Source: Enterococcaceae bacterium OF42-14pH9A (GTDB lineage Bacteria; Bacillota; Bacilli; Lactobacillales; Enterococcaceae). Taken from it: 64,000 bases of DNA. Positions 18,627 through 27,532 of this stretch are shown in pieces; positions within the stretch are counted from its first letter, which is position 1; the number at the start of each line of letters is the position of its first letter. Position numbers and translations under genes: made by a program. The DNA is taken from assembly GCA_027692465.1 (NCBI GenBank), contig JAQEYU010000001.1, forward strand, positions 1,063,338 to 1,127,337, written 5' to 3'. A model generated the notes under the pieces. That model worked only from the letters and a program-made list of their open reading frames with translations. It did not search any database and was not told where the DNA came from.

Positions 18627-19921
18627 TGATTAAGCTGTTGCGGGACTCCTTTAAAGTCAAAGAGATCCGTTCAAAGATATTCTTTACAATCTTTGCCTTG
18701 TTCGTCTTTCGTCTTGGTGCCCATGTTACGGTACCAGGCGTAGACGCCAGCCGTCTGCAAAGTATCTCAGAACTGCCTTTTTTGAACATGTTGAATATCG
18801 TAAGTGGTAGCGCAATGCAAAACTTCTCGATTTTCGCCATGGGGGTTTCGCCTTACATTACGGCTTCGATCGTGATCCAGCTGTTGCAGATGGATATCAT
18901 TCCGAAGTTTGTAGAGTGGTCGAAACAAGGGGAAGTCGGCCGTCGCAAGTTGAATCAGGCGACGCGGATTCTGACCCTGATCCTGGGCTTTGTTCAGTCC
19001 ATCGGGATTACATTCGGTTTCAACTCTTTCACCCAGTTGGGCTTTGTCAAAGATACGACAGTCACGAACTTCGCTGTGATTGGCCTGATTTTGACAGCCG
19101 GGACGATGTTTGTCACCTGGTTGGGAGAACAGATCACTGAAAAAGGCGTCGGAAACGGCGTGTCCATGATCATCTTTGCCGGGATCATTTCCCGGATGCC
19201 TACCGATATCAAAACTCTGATTGAGGATTACTTCATCAATATCGAGTCTTCTGAAATCTGGAAGTCAGCTATCTTTATGGCAGTGCTGATCATTGCGATC
19301 TTGATCATCGTGACCTTGGTGACCTATGTGCAGCAAGCGGAACGCAAGATCCCAATCCAATATACAAAACGGGTGCAAGGTGCGCCAACCAGCAGCTATC
19401 TGCCAATCAAGGTGAATGCTGCCGGCGTTATCCCGGTCATTTTTGCCAGCTCCTTCATTGCTACGCCGAATGCTATTTTGCAAGCGGTAGCGACCAACCA
19501 TCAGGGCGAAGGCTGGTATGAAGTGATGACTCAGATCTTCAGCTACAATACGGTCCCCGGTGCCATCATCTACACCGTGCTGATCGTTGCCTTTACTTTC
19601 TTCTATGCGTTTGTGCAGGTCAACCCCGAGAAATTGGCGGAAAACTTGCAGAAACAAGGCAGCTACATCCCAAGTGTGCGGCCGGGTAAAGGAACTGAAG
19701 ATTACGTTTCCGGACTGCTGATGCGCTTGAGCGCTGTCGGTGCTGTTTTCCTCGGTATAGTAGCTTTGCTGCCAATCGTGGCGCAAATGGTATGGAATCT
19801 GCCTCAATCCATTGGCTTGGGGGGGACAAGTTTATTGATCGTTATCGGTGTTGCGCTGGAAACTGCTAAACAGTTGGAAGGCTTGATGTTGAAACGGAAA
19901 TATACTGGTTTTATCAATTAA
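18626..19921 (+). CDS. secY: Protein translocase channel subunit SecY
   Basis: Central pore of the Sec translocon in the cytoplasmic membrane. 431 residues with ten predicted membrane spans; family marks include FRLGAHVTVPGVDAS (start of the first loop and plug), SIFAMGVSPYITASIVIQLL, the C4/C5 cytosolic loops QQAERKIPIQYTKRVQG and QKQGSYIPSVRPGKGTEDY that contact SecA and the ribosome, and the C-terminal LEGLMLKRKYTGFI. Coupled to rplO by a one-base overlap. Confidence 0.98.
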   Translation: MIKLLRDSFKVKEIRSKIFFTIFALFVFRLGAHVTVPGVDASRLQSISELPFLNMLNIVSGSAMQNFSIFAMGVSPYITASIVIQLLQMDIIPKFVEWSKQGEVGRRKLNQATRILTLILGFVQSIGITFGFNSFTQLGFVKDTTVTNFAVIGLILTAGTMFVTWLGEQITEKGVGNGVSMIIFAGIISRMPTDIKTLIEDYFINIESSEIWKSAIFMAVLIIAILIIVTLVTYVQQAERKIPIQYTKRVQGAPTSSYLPIKVNAAGVIPVIFASSFIATPNAILQAVATNHQGEGWYEVMTQIFSYNTVPGAIIYTVLIVAFTFFYAFVQVNPEKLAENLQKQGSYIPSVRPGKGTEDYVSGLLMRLSAVGAVFLGIVALLPIVAQMVWNLPQSIGLGGTSLLIVIGVALETAKQLEGLMLKRKYTGFIN

Positions 19922-20626
<705 letters not shown>

Positions 20627-20814
20627 CGAATGCTGCCACAGCCGACTTGCAACCCTAAAACTTTCTCTTGCGAAGTTTGACATAGTGTGATAAAATATGT
20701 CAGTCCGACTTCTAGCGTTCGTTAGAAGCAACTTTTTTGAGAATCTCAGGTGGGAACCCCGGTGTTTCCGCCATTTTATCGTGTGAAAATCACAAGTACA
20801 AGGAGGTACTGTGC
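20627..20814 (+). promoter_or_regulatory. infA promoter and leader with possible attenuator
   Basis: TTGCGA (20668-20673), 17-nt spacer, TAAAAT (20691-20696) make a good internal promoter for infA and the alpha operon. Downstream, CTTCTAG pairs with TTAGAAG (20709-20728) and is followed by CAACTTTTTT, which resembles a short attenuator in the leader. The leader of about 110 nt ends in AAGGAGG before infA. Confidence 0.65.
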
Positions 20815-21033
20815 GTGGCAAAAGAAGATGTGATCGAAATCGAAGGTACAGTCGTCGAAACTTTGCCGAATGCAATGTTTAAAGTGGAGTTGGAAAACGG
20901 ACACCAAGTGCTGGCTACAGTTTCCGGAAAGATTCGGATGCACTACATCCGCATTCTGCCTGGTGACAAAGTGACTGTGGAGTTGTCTCCATATGATCTT
21001 TCCCGCGGCCGCATCACTTACCGCTTTAAATAA
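20815..21033 (+). CDS. infA: Translation initiation factor IF-1
   Basis: OB-fold protein that blocks the A site during initiation. 72 residues, the standard length, with [20 protein letters not shown] and [20 protein letters not shown]. The start is GTG at 20815, six nt after AAGGAGG; an upstream in-frame extension covers the leader hairpin and is not expected to be translated. Confidence 0.98.
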   Translation: MAKEDVIEIEGTVVETLPNAMFKVELENGHQVLATVSGKIRMHYIRILPGDKVTVELSPYDLSRGRITYRFK

Positions 21034-21065
21034 TTGTACTCCGTAAAACTACAGGAGGTATTATC

Positions 21066-21182
21066 ATGAAAGTAAGACCATCAGTAAAACCAATGTGCGA
21101 ACATTGTAAAGTGATCCGTCGTAAAGGTCGGGTCATGGTGATTTGCCCAGCAAATCCAAAACATAAACAACGTCAAGGATAA
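21066..21182 (+). CDS. rpmJ: 50S ribosomal protein L36, zinc-binding type
   Basis: 38-residue zinc-ribbon protein of the 50S subunit: [20 protein letters not shown] at the start; C11, C14, C27 and H33 are the zinc ligands (C+ type). ACAGGAGGT precedes the ATG. It sits between infA and rpsM as usual. Too short for routine ORF finding. Confidence 0.98.
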   Translation: MKVRPSVKPMCEHCKVIRRKGRVMVICPANPKHKQRQG

Positions 21183-21200
21183 TCGGAGGTGTAACAAAGT

Positions 21201-21566
21201 ATGGCTCGTATTGCAGGAGTAGATATTCCTCGTGATAAACGCGTAGTCGTTTCCCTTACTTATATTTACGGTATTGGTAACACTACTGCGAAACAAGTTT
21301 TAGCTAATGTTGGTGTTTCTGAAGACGTACGTGTTCGTGATTTGACTAACGAACAAACAGACGCTATCCGTGCTGAAATTGATAAATTAAAAGTTGAAGG
21401 TGACCTTCGTCGTGAAGTCAACCTGAACATCAAACGACTGATGGAAATCGGTTCATACCGTGGTATCCGTCACCGTCGCGGCCTGCCTGTTCGCGGTCAA
21501 AACACCAAGAACAACGCACGTACCCGCAAAGGCCCTTCTAAAACAGTGGCTGGTAAGAAAAAATAA
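21201..21566 (+). CDS. rpsM: 30S ribosomal protein S13
   Basis: 30S head protein contacting P-site tRNA and L5. 121 residues: [20 protein letters not shown] at the start, [20 protein letters not shown] (about 89-108) and the basic end [20 protein letters not shown] upstream, 18 nt after rpmJ. Confidence 0.98.
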   Translation: MARIAGVDIPRDKRVVVSLTYIYGIGNTTAKQVLANVGVSEDVRVRDLTNEQTDAIRAEIDKLKVEGDLRREVNLNIKRLMEIGSYRGIRHRRGLPVRGQNTKNNARTRKGPSKTVAGKKK

Positions 21567-21593
21567 TTCCTAAGTGAAGGAGGTTAAAACTTC

Positions 21594-21983
21594 ATGGCAG
21601 CAAAAAAAGTGAGTCGCAAACGCCGTGTGAAAAAGAATATTGAAGCGGGTATCGCGCATATCCACTCAACATTCAACAATACAATCGTTATGATCACTGA
21701 TGTTCACGGAAATGCATTGGCATGGTCATCAGCTGGTTCTCTGGGCTTCAAAGGTTCTAAAAAATCTACTCCTTTCGCAGCACAAATGGCAGCAGAAACT
21801 GCTACTAAAGCCGCAATGGAACATGGTTTGAGAACTGTAGAAGTAACCGTTAAAGGACCTGGTTCAGGACGTGAAGCAGCAATTCGTTCTTTACAAGCAG
21901 CAGGTTTGGAAGTATCTGCTATCCGTGACGTAACTCCAGTTCCTCATAATGGATGCCGCCCTCCAAAACGCCGTCGTGTTTAA
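21594..21983 (+). CDS. rpsK: 30S ribosomal protein S11
   Basis: 30S platform protein near the E site. 129 residues with [20 protein letters not shown] and the end [27 protein letters not shown] upstream. An 81-nt gap separates it from rpoA. Confidence 0.98.
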   Translation: MAAKKVSRKRRVKKNIEAGIAHIHSTFNNTIVMITDVHGNALAWSSAGSLGFKGSKKSTPFAAQMAAETATKAAMEHGLRTVEVTVKGPGSGREAAIRSLQAAGLEVSAIRDVTPVPHNGCRPPKRRRV

Positions 21984-22064
21984 TGAGTGCTGCTCATCTT
22001 GAGTGCAACAAAGTAACGTCATTAAGCAGGACACTTTTCGTTTTGAAAGGGGTAAAAGATAAGA

Positions 22065-23003
22065 ATGATTGAATTCGAAAAACCAAGAATCGCTAAGATT
22101 GATGAAGAAAAAGATTATGGCAAGTTCGTTGTAGAACCTCTGGAAAGAGGCTACGGGACTACTTTAGGCAATTCCCTGCGTCGTATTTTACTTTCTTCTT
22201 TGCCAGGTGCAGCAATCACAAGCATCCAGATCGATGGTGTTTTACACGAATTCTCTACTGTCAAAGGTGTACGGGAAGACGTGGCACAGATCATCTTGAA
22301 CATCAAAGGCCTCGCCCTGAAGATGTACACACAAGAAGAAAAAACCCTTGAAATCGACATTACCGGACCGGCAACCGTAACTGCCGGCGATATCATCGTC
22401 GACAGTGATGTAGAGATCTTGAATAAAGATATGTACATCTGCTCTGTTTCCGAAGGTGCGACTTTCCACGCTCGTTTGACCGTTAAACCGGGCCGTGGCT
22501 ATGTTCAAGCTGACGAAAACAAAAAAGAAGACATGCCAATCGGCGTTCTTCCGGTTGATTCAATCTATACCCCCGTTCATCGTGTCAACTATCAAGTTGA
22601 AAATACACGGGTCGGACGTCGGGATGATTTCGATAAATTGACGATGGAAATCTGGACAGACGGATCCATTTTGCCATTAGAAGCTATGAGTCTGGCTGCG
22701 AAGATCATGACTGAGCATTTGGATATTTTTGTGAATCTGACGGATGAAGCGAAAAACGCTGAAATCATGATTGAAAAAGAAGAAACACAAAAAGAAAAAA
22801 TGCTTGAGATGACCATCGAAGAACTGGACTTGTCCGTTCGTTCCTATAACTGTCTGAAACGTGCCGGCATCAATACTGTTCAAGAGTTGACCAACAAGTC
22901 TGAACCGGAAATGATCAAAGTACGTAACCTGGGCCGCAAATCTCTTGAAGAAGTCAAGGCAAAACTCCATGACTTGGGACTTGGTCTGCGTAAAGACGAC
23001 TAG
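22065..23003 (+). CDS. rpoA: DNA-directed RNA polymerase alpha subunit
   Basis: Assembly platform of RNA polymerase and contact for regulators and UP elements. 312 residues: N-terminal dimerisation domain (about 1-230) with [20 protein letters not shown], a linker rich in E/K ([13 protein letters not shown]) and the C-terminal DNA-binding domain (about 245-310) with [19 protein letters not shown] and [19 protein letters not shown] precedes the ATG. In the alpha operon between rpsK and rplQ. Confidence 0.98.
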   Translation: MIEFEKPRIAKIDEEKDYGKFVVEPLERGYGTTLGNSLRRILLSSLPGAAITSIQIDGVLHEFSTVKGVREDVAQIILNIKGLALKMYTQEEKTLEIDITGPATVTAGDIIVDSDVEILNKDMYICSVSEGATFHARLTVKPGRGYVQADENKKEDMPIGVLPVDSIYTPVHRVNYQVENTRVGRRDDFDKLTMEIWTDGSILPLEAMSLAAKIMTEHLDIFVNLTDEAKNAEIMIEKEETQKEKMLEMTIEELDLSVRSYNCLKRAGINTVQELTNKSEPEMIKVRNLGRKSLEEVKAKLHDLGLGLRKDD

Positions 23004-23033
23004 GAAAGTAATTTGGAATAGGAGGAAACCCAC

Positions 23034-23414
23034 GTGAGTTACCGCAAATTAGGACGCACATCCAGCCAACGTAAAGCGATGTTGCGTGATTTGACTACTG
23101 ATTTAATCATCAACGAACGCATCGTGACGACAGAAGCTCGCGCGAAAGAAGTTCGCTCAACTGCTGAAAAAATGATCACTCTTGGGAAACGTGGAGATCT
23201 GCATGCACGTCGCCAAGCTGCTGCTTTCGTACGTAACGAAGTCGCAAGCATTCGCGAAGAAAACGAAGAAATCGTTATCGAATCTGCTTTGCAAAAGCTG
23301 TTCAATGACGTTGCCCCTCGTTATGCAGAACGCCAAGGTGGATACACTCGTATCCTGAAAACTGAACCACGTCGCGGCGATGCTGCACCAATGGTTATTT
23401 TGGAACTGGTTTAA
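23034..23414 (+). CDS. rplQ: 50S ribosomal protein L17
   Basis: 50S protein near the tunnel exit. 126 residues: [20 protein letters not shown] after the GTG start, with the Gram-positive insertion in the middle, and [14 protein letters not shown] at the end. AGGAGGAA upstream. Last gene of the long ribosomal cluster. Confidence 0.98.
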   Translation: MSYRKLGRTSSQRKAMLRDLTTDLIINERIVTTEARAKEVRSTAEKMITLGKRGDLHARRQAAAFVRNEVASIREENEEIVIESALQKLFNDVAPRYAERQGGYTRILKTEPRRGDAAPMVILELV

Positions 23415-23502
23415 AATCACACTTAACATCACTTTATGGATGAACTTTCAGAGTGTTATGATGTTGGAAGGCTTGATATCTTTCCGAGTCTAGCTCAGCG
23501 CT

Positions 23503-23555
23503 GCATCCCGGCTTTTGTCGGGATGTATGCACTCATCATAAAGTGCTTTTTTTTT
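23503..23555 (+). terminator. Terminator of the ribosomal protein cluster
   Basis: Two hairpins in series: CATCCCG/CGGGATG (23504-23525), then GCACT/AGTGC (23529-23546) followed by nine T. They lie about 90 nt after the rplQ stop. Confidence 0.85.
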
Positions 23556-23820
23556 GCCCTGAATCTGTGTCAAGACAGCTGCTCCGCATCGATCATTTGC
23601 GGAGTTCTATTCGTTATAGCTTGTTTTGAGCTGTCCGATGTTCGCCGTTTCTTTAAAATTCCGGAAGCAGCCTGCATCGGAGAGCTTGAAAAGGGCAGAT
23701 ATATTTGAAATGAGCGGCTTTTTTTGGTAGATTGATGAAGTATGTAAGTAGTTGTGAAAAAGCGGCGGAAGATTACGAAAATGCCGTATTTCGTGTGTGC
23801 ACATATATAGGAGAATGACT
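23556..23820. other. Intergenic region upstream of the ecf operon
   Basis: About 265 bp. An imperfect inverted repeat, TTTTGAGCTGTCCGATG near 23623-23640 and CATCGGAGAGCTTGAAAAG near 23676-23694, encloses about 36 bp. It could be a degenerate small repeat element or an operator. No sigma-A promoter with good boxes could be placed, although the ecf operon is expected to start here. Confidence 0.4.
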
Positions 23821-24660
23821 ATGGATCCGATCATCGAGTTAGCAGATATCACATTTAAATACGACCCTGAAGATTCACGACCGGCGCTGAACGGTGTGTC
23901 CTTGACGATTGAGCGGGGAGAATGGGTGGCGATCATCGGCCACAACGGTTCCGGTAAATCGACGCTGGCCAAAACAATCAACGGTCTGCTGCTGCCGCAA
24001 GCGGGAACCGTCAAAGTCGGCGGGCTGGCTCTCAATGAAGAAAACATTTGGGAAATCCGTAAAATGGTGGGAATGGTTTTCCAAAATCCTGACAACCAGT
24101 TTGTGGGTTCGACGGTCGAAGATGATGTGGCCTTCGGAATGGAAAACCAAGGGATTCCTCGAGAAGAAATGCTGGTGCGAGTCCAACAAGCCTTGGAACA
24201 AGTAAAGATGACTGATTTTAAGACACGGGAACCGGCACGGCTGTCCGGTGGTCAAAAACAGCGGGTGGCTATCGCCGGTGTGGTTGCTTTGAGTCCCGAT
24301 ATCATCATCTTGGACGAGGCTACAAGTATGCTGGATCCGGAGGGGCGGGAAGAAGTTATCGCGACCATCCAGAAGATCAAAGAACAAAATGATCTGACGG
24401 TCCTGTCCATCACCCACGACATCGACGAGGCGGCAAACGCCAGCCGGGTACTGGTGATGAAGGAAGGGCAGTTGATTGACGAAGGAACACCGGAAAAGAT
24501 TTTCTCAGCCGGTCCGAAGCTGATCGAGCGGGGGTTGGATTTGCCGTTTCCTGAAAAACTGAAAGCTGCATTGAAAGCTCGCGGAGTTGACGTTCCCCGC
24601 GAATACTTGACGGAAGAAAGGATGGTGGACTGGCTATGGACATCCGTTTTGAAAAAGTAG
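23821..24660 (+). CDS. ecfA1: ECF transporter ATPase EcfA1
   Basis: One of the two ATPases that drive all group II ECF vitamin transporters. 279 residues: Walker [10 protein letters not shown] (40-48), Q-loop [11 protein letters not shown], signature [13 protein letters not shown], Walker [17 protein letters not shown], switch histidine in SITHDIDEA. The ATG at 23821 has AGGAGA 6 nt upstream; an ATG two codons earlier is too close to that site. Its end overlaps ecfA2 by 25 nt. Together with EcfA2 and EcfT it forms the shared energising module. Confidence 0.95.
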   Translation: MDPIIELADITFKYDPEDSRPALNGVSLTIERGEWVAIIGHNGSGKSTLAKTINGLLLPQAGTVKVGGLALNEENIWEIRKMVGMVFQNPDNQFVGSTVEDDVAFGMENQGIPREEMLVRVQQALEQVKMTDFKTREPARLSGGQKQRVAIAGVVALSPDIIILDEATSMLDPEGREEVIATIQKIKEQNDLTVLSITHDIDEAANASRVLVMKEGQLIDEGTPEKIFSAGPKLIERGLDLPFPEKLKAALKARGVDVPREYLTEERMVDWLWTSVLKK

Positions 24661-25502
24661 ACTATACGTATCAGCCCGGGACACCTTTTGAGACGCGGGC
24701 CTTGTTCGATATCGATCTGGCGGTCCTGGAGGGCTCCTACACGGCTTTGGTGGGACATACCGGTAGCGGCAAGTCAACGCTGCTGCAGCACCTCAACGCG
24801 CTCTTAAAGCCTACTTCCGGCGTTGTAAAGATCGGTGACCGGGTTATCAAGCCGGACACCGACAATAAAAACCTGAAACCGGTCCGCAAAAAAGTCGGTA
24901 TCGTCTTCCAATTTCCCGAAGCTCAGTTGTTTGAAGAAACAGTCGCCAAAGATATTGCCTTTGGTCCGAAAAACTTCGGCATATCCGAGGAAGAGGCGAC
25001 TAAGCTGGCAGAGGAGTATCTGGGGTTGGTAGGCTTGGATGCTGATTATATGGAGCGTTCGCCTTTCGATCTTTCCGGCGGACAGATGCGGCGGGTAGCC
25101 ATTGCCGGTGTGTTGGCGATGGAGCCGGAAGTCCTGGTGTTGGACGAGCCGACAGCCGGTTTGGATCCTCAGGGACGTAAAGAAATGATGGAGATGTTTT
25201 GGCGGCTGCACAAAGAAAAGCAGATGACCATCGTGCTGGTGACCCATTTGATGGACGACGTGGCGGATTATGCCGATTATGTCTATGTGCTGGAAAAAGG
25301 CCGAATCGCCAAGTGCGGTACCCCGCAAGAAGTCTTTGAGGATGTCCGCTGGGTGGAAGAAAAGCAGATTGGCGTGCCGACTGCGACTGCCTTTGCTGAG
25401 AAGCTGCAGGCAAAAGGGCTGGCTTTCGATCATCTGCCTTTGACAGCGGAGGAGCTGGCTGATCGGCTGCTCATGATGGGAGGGTTGTCCCATGATGAAT
25501 AA
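24636..25502 (+). CDS. ecfA2: ECF transporter ATPase EcfA2
   Basis: Second ATPase of the ECF module. 288 residues: Walker [10 protein letters not shown] (40-48), [11 protein letters not shown] as Q-loop, signature [13 protein letters not shown], Walker [17 protein letters not shown], switch histidine in LVTHLMDDV. Overlaps ecfA1 by 25 nt and ecfT by 11 nt, so all three are translationally coupled and should be made in fixed ratio. Confidence 0.95.
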   Translation: MDIRFEKVDYTYQPGTPFETRALFDIDLAVLEGSYTALVGHTGSGKSTLLQHLNALLKPTSGVVKIGDRVIKPDTDNKNLKPVRKKVGIVFQFPEAQLFEETVAKDIAFGPKNFGISEEEATKLAEEYLGLVGLDADYMERSPFDLSGGQMRRVAIAGVLAMEPEVLVLDEPTAGLDPQGRKEMMEMFWRLHKEKQMTIVLVTHLMDDVADYADYVYVLEKGRIAKCGTPQEVFEDVRWVEEKQIGVPTATAFAEKLQAKGLAFDHLPLTAEELADRLLMMGGLSHDE

Positions 25503-26289
25503 ACTGATTTTCGGGCGCTATATTCCGGGCGACTCACTGATCCACAAGCTGGATCCGCGGGCGAAGCTGATCGCCAGCTTCTATTTTATCGGAATAATCT
25601 TTTTGGCGAATAACTGGCAGACCTATCTGTTTGCGGCAGCCTTTACGCTGGGGTGTGTACTGTGTTCCAAGATCAGTCTCGGCTTCTTTATCCGCGGCGT
25701 GCGGCCACTGATCTGGCTGATCCTTTTTACGGTAGCGCTGCAGATGTTCTTTACTACCGGTGGGACGGTCTATTGGAGCTGGTGGATCTTTACTTTGACT
25801 GAATTCGGTCTGAAAAACGGGATCTTCATCTTCTGCCGTTTTATTTTGATCATCTTTATGTCTACGCTTTTGACCCTGACGACGGCACCTTTGGAACTAT
25901 CAGATGCAATCGAGTACATCTTGCGGCCGCTGAAAGTGATTCGTTTTCCGGTGCATGAAATCTCTTTGATGCTGTCCATTGCACTGCGTTTCGTACCGAC
26001 CTTGATGGATGAGACCGAAAAGATCATGAATGCGCAACGAGCGCGCGGGGTCGACTTTGGGGAAGGCAATCTGATTCAGAAGATGAAGGCAGTCATTCCG
26101 CTTTTGATTCCATTGTTTGTTTCCAGTTTCAACCGGGCAGAAGACCTGGCAACTGCGATGGAGGCCCGGGGATACAACGGTGGCGAAGGTCGAACGAAAT
26201 ACCGCAAGCTGGATTGGCACCTGCGGGATACGGTGACGATCTTAGTCTTTGCCGCGTTCACAGTCGGACTGGTCTTTTTACGAAATTAG
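25492..26289 (+). CDS. ecfT: ECF transporter transmembrane scaffold EcfT
   Basis: Membrane T component that couples EcfA1A2 to exchangeable S components. 265 residues, hydrophobic N-terminal part and two cytoplasmic coupling helices that carry the diagnostic A-R-G motifs: [10 protein letters not shown] and [14 protein letters not shown]. Starts inside the ecfA2 end. The TAG stop lies within the first bases of MITE-like copy C. In this window PdxU and QueT are likely clients. Confidence 0.95.
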   Translation: MMNKLIFGRYIPGDSLIHKLDPRAKLIASFYFIGIIFLANNWQTYLFAAAFTLGCVLCSKISLGFFIRGVRPLIWLILFTVALQMFFTTGGTVYWSWWIFTLTEFGLKNGIFIFCRFILIIFMSTLLTLTTAPLELSDAIEYILRPLKVIRFPVHEISLMLSIALRFVPTLMDETEKIMNAQRARGVDFGEGNLIQKMKAVIPLLIPLFVSSFNRAEDLATAMEARGYNGGEGRTKYRKLDWHLRDTVTILVFAAFTVGLVFLRN

Positions 26290-26437
26290 GATATGTTTGA
26301 AACCGGCAGCGGCAGATCTTTTGGTCCTGTTATTGCAATCAGCAGTTTTAACGCCACAGGAGCGGGCTTTAGTCCGGGCTTGTGGCAAAAGAAGGACTCA
26401 AGAATCTGAAGCCCGCTGGCATTTTCAGACACGCGGG
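26286..26437. repeat. MITE-like element, copy C (divergent)
   Basis: Begins TTAGGATATGTTTGAAAC and ends ATTTTCAGACACGCGGG, both close to the family end. The first 55 bp match copies A and B (CAGCGGCAGATCTTTTGG; TATTGCAATC), but the middle differs and holds its own stem AGCGGGCTT/AAGCCCGCT. The left end supplies the ecfT stop codon. Confidence 0.65.
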
Positions 26438-26469
26438 ACATGTCCTAAGTCCTGAATAATCGGATACGG

Positions 26470-26500
26470 CGCAGTCGGTTTTTGGCCGGCTGCGTTTTTT
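26470..26500 (+). terminator. Terminator of the ecf operon
   Basis: CGCAGTCGG pairs with CCGGCTGCG (one mismatch) over a 7-nt loop, followed by six T; it lies beyond element copy C. Confidence 0.88.
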
Positions 26501-26639
26501 GCAGGAAACAAAAGCTGTCCAAAAGCGGCAGTAAAAGGTCGTTGGACCCGGCTTGGCAAAAGAGCGGCAGCGGCGGCAAGTAAATGATTTTTGTCAGAGC
26601 GGCTGCCAGAGCAGAGAGTTTTGGAAGGGAGCGAAAAAA

Positions 26640-27428
26640 ATGGTACGCTACAAAGCGGTCATTATGTATGATGGAACAAATTTCAGCGGATTTCAGCGCC
26701 AGCCAAACGGTCGCACCGTGCAGGAGGAGTTGGAGCAGCTGCTGACGAAGATGGCAGACGGCACGCCAATTCAGGTACACGGCTCCGGTCGGACGGATGC
26801 CGGTGTGCATGCGTTGGGACAGGTGATCCACTTTGATTTTCCTTATGAACGGCCATTGGAGCGGCTGCGTTTTGCGTTGGATACCCAGTCACCGGAAGAT
26901 ATCGCGGTGCGGCAAGTAGAGCTGGTGGACGAAAATTTTCATGCTCGTTATCTGGTGACGGAAAAAACTTATCAGTTCAAGGTCGATATCGGCAAACCGC
27001 GAAGCCCTTTTCGACGGAATTATGCCAACTATTATCCTTACCCACTGGACCTGGAGCTGATGCGACAGGCGTTGCCGGATTTGTTGGGGACTCACGATTT
27101 TACTTCGTTTTGTGCTAGCGGAAGTTCTGTCGAGGATAAAGTCCGGACGATTCATGAGGCTTCGCTGGCTGTCAATCCGGCCGGCGACCAGTTGACCTTC
27201 ACCTTCAGAGGAGACGGCTTCTTGTATAAAATGATCCGGATTCTGGTAGGAACGCTGTTGAAGATCGGTAACGGCCGTCTGGCAGCGGACAGTCTGCCAG
27301 CGATTATCGCCGCTAAAAATCGCAATCTGGCAGGTCCCACCGCCCATCCGGAAGGGCTGTATCTGGTGGAGGTGCGCTACGACGGCAGTAAAGGTGTCGA
27401 CCATCTGAAGCTTGCGGAGAAAAGATAA
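26640..27428 (+). CDS. truA: tRNA pseudouridine(38-40) synthase
   Basis: Isomerises uridines 38-40 in the anticodon arm of many tRNAs. 262 residues: YDGTNFSGFQRQPNGRTVQE at the start and the catalytic aspartate D53 in GSGRTDAGVHALGQ; the end carries GPTAHPEGLYLVEVRY, a TruA mark. The ATG at 26640 follows AAGGGAG by 8 nt. In many Firmicutes truA follows ecfT; here a terminator and about 140 nt separate them, so it probably has its own weak promoter, which I could not place. Confidence 0.96.
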   Translation: MVRYKAVIMYDGTNFSGFQRQPNGRTVQEELEQLLTKMADGTPIQVHGSGRTDAGVHALGQVIHFDFPYERPLERLRFALDTQSPEDIAVRQVELVDENFHARYLVTEKTYQFKVDIGKPRSPFRRNYANYYPYPLDLELMRQALPDLLGTHDFTSFCASGSSVEDKVRTIHEASLAVNPAGDQLTFTFRGDGFLYKMIRILVGTLLKIGNGRLAADSLPAIIAAKNRNLAGPTAHPEGLYLVEVRYDGSKGVDHLKLAEKR

Positions 27429-27436
27429 AATAAAAC

Positions 27437-27484
27437 GATCCCTCTGTCGCTGTGCCTCAAAACGCAGGCATTGACAGAGGGATC
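27437..27484. terminator. Bidirectional terminator between truA and yfhO
   Basis: Perfect 12-bp stem GATCCCTCTGTC/GACAGAGGGATC with a second inner stem TGCCT/AGGCA. It serves the convergent truA (plus) and yfhO (minus) transcripts. Confidence 0.88.
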
Positions 27485-27532
27485 TTTGGTTATGGGAAGT
27501 GTTTTTTTAAAACGGACGCTTGACGGCAGATG

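Noticed and set aside
23488..23530. tRNA-like stretch containing TAGCTCAG near the rplQ terminator
   Set aside because: Only the D-arm-like octamer fits. No acceptor stem, anticodon arm or T-arm (GGTTCRANNCC) can be formed; the region is explained by terminator hairpins.
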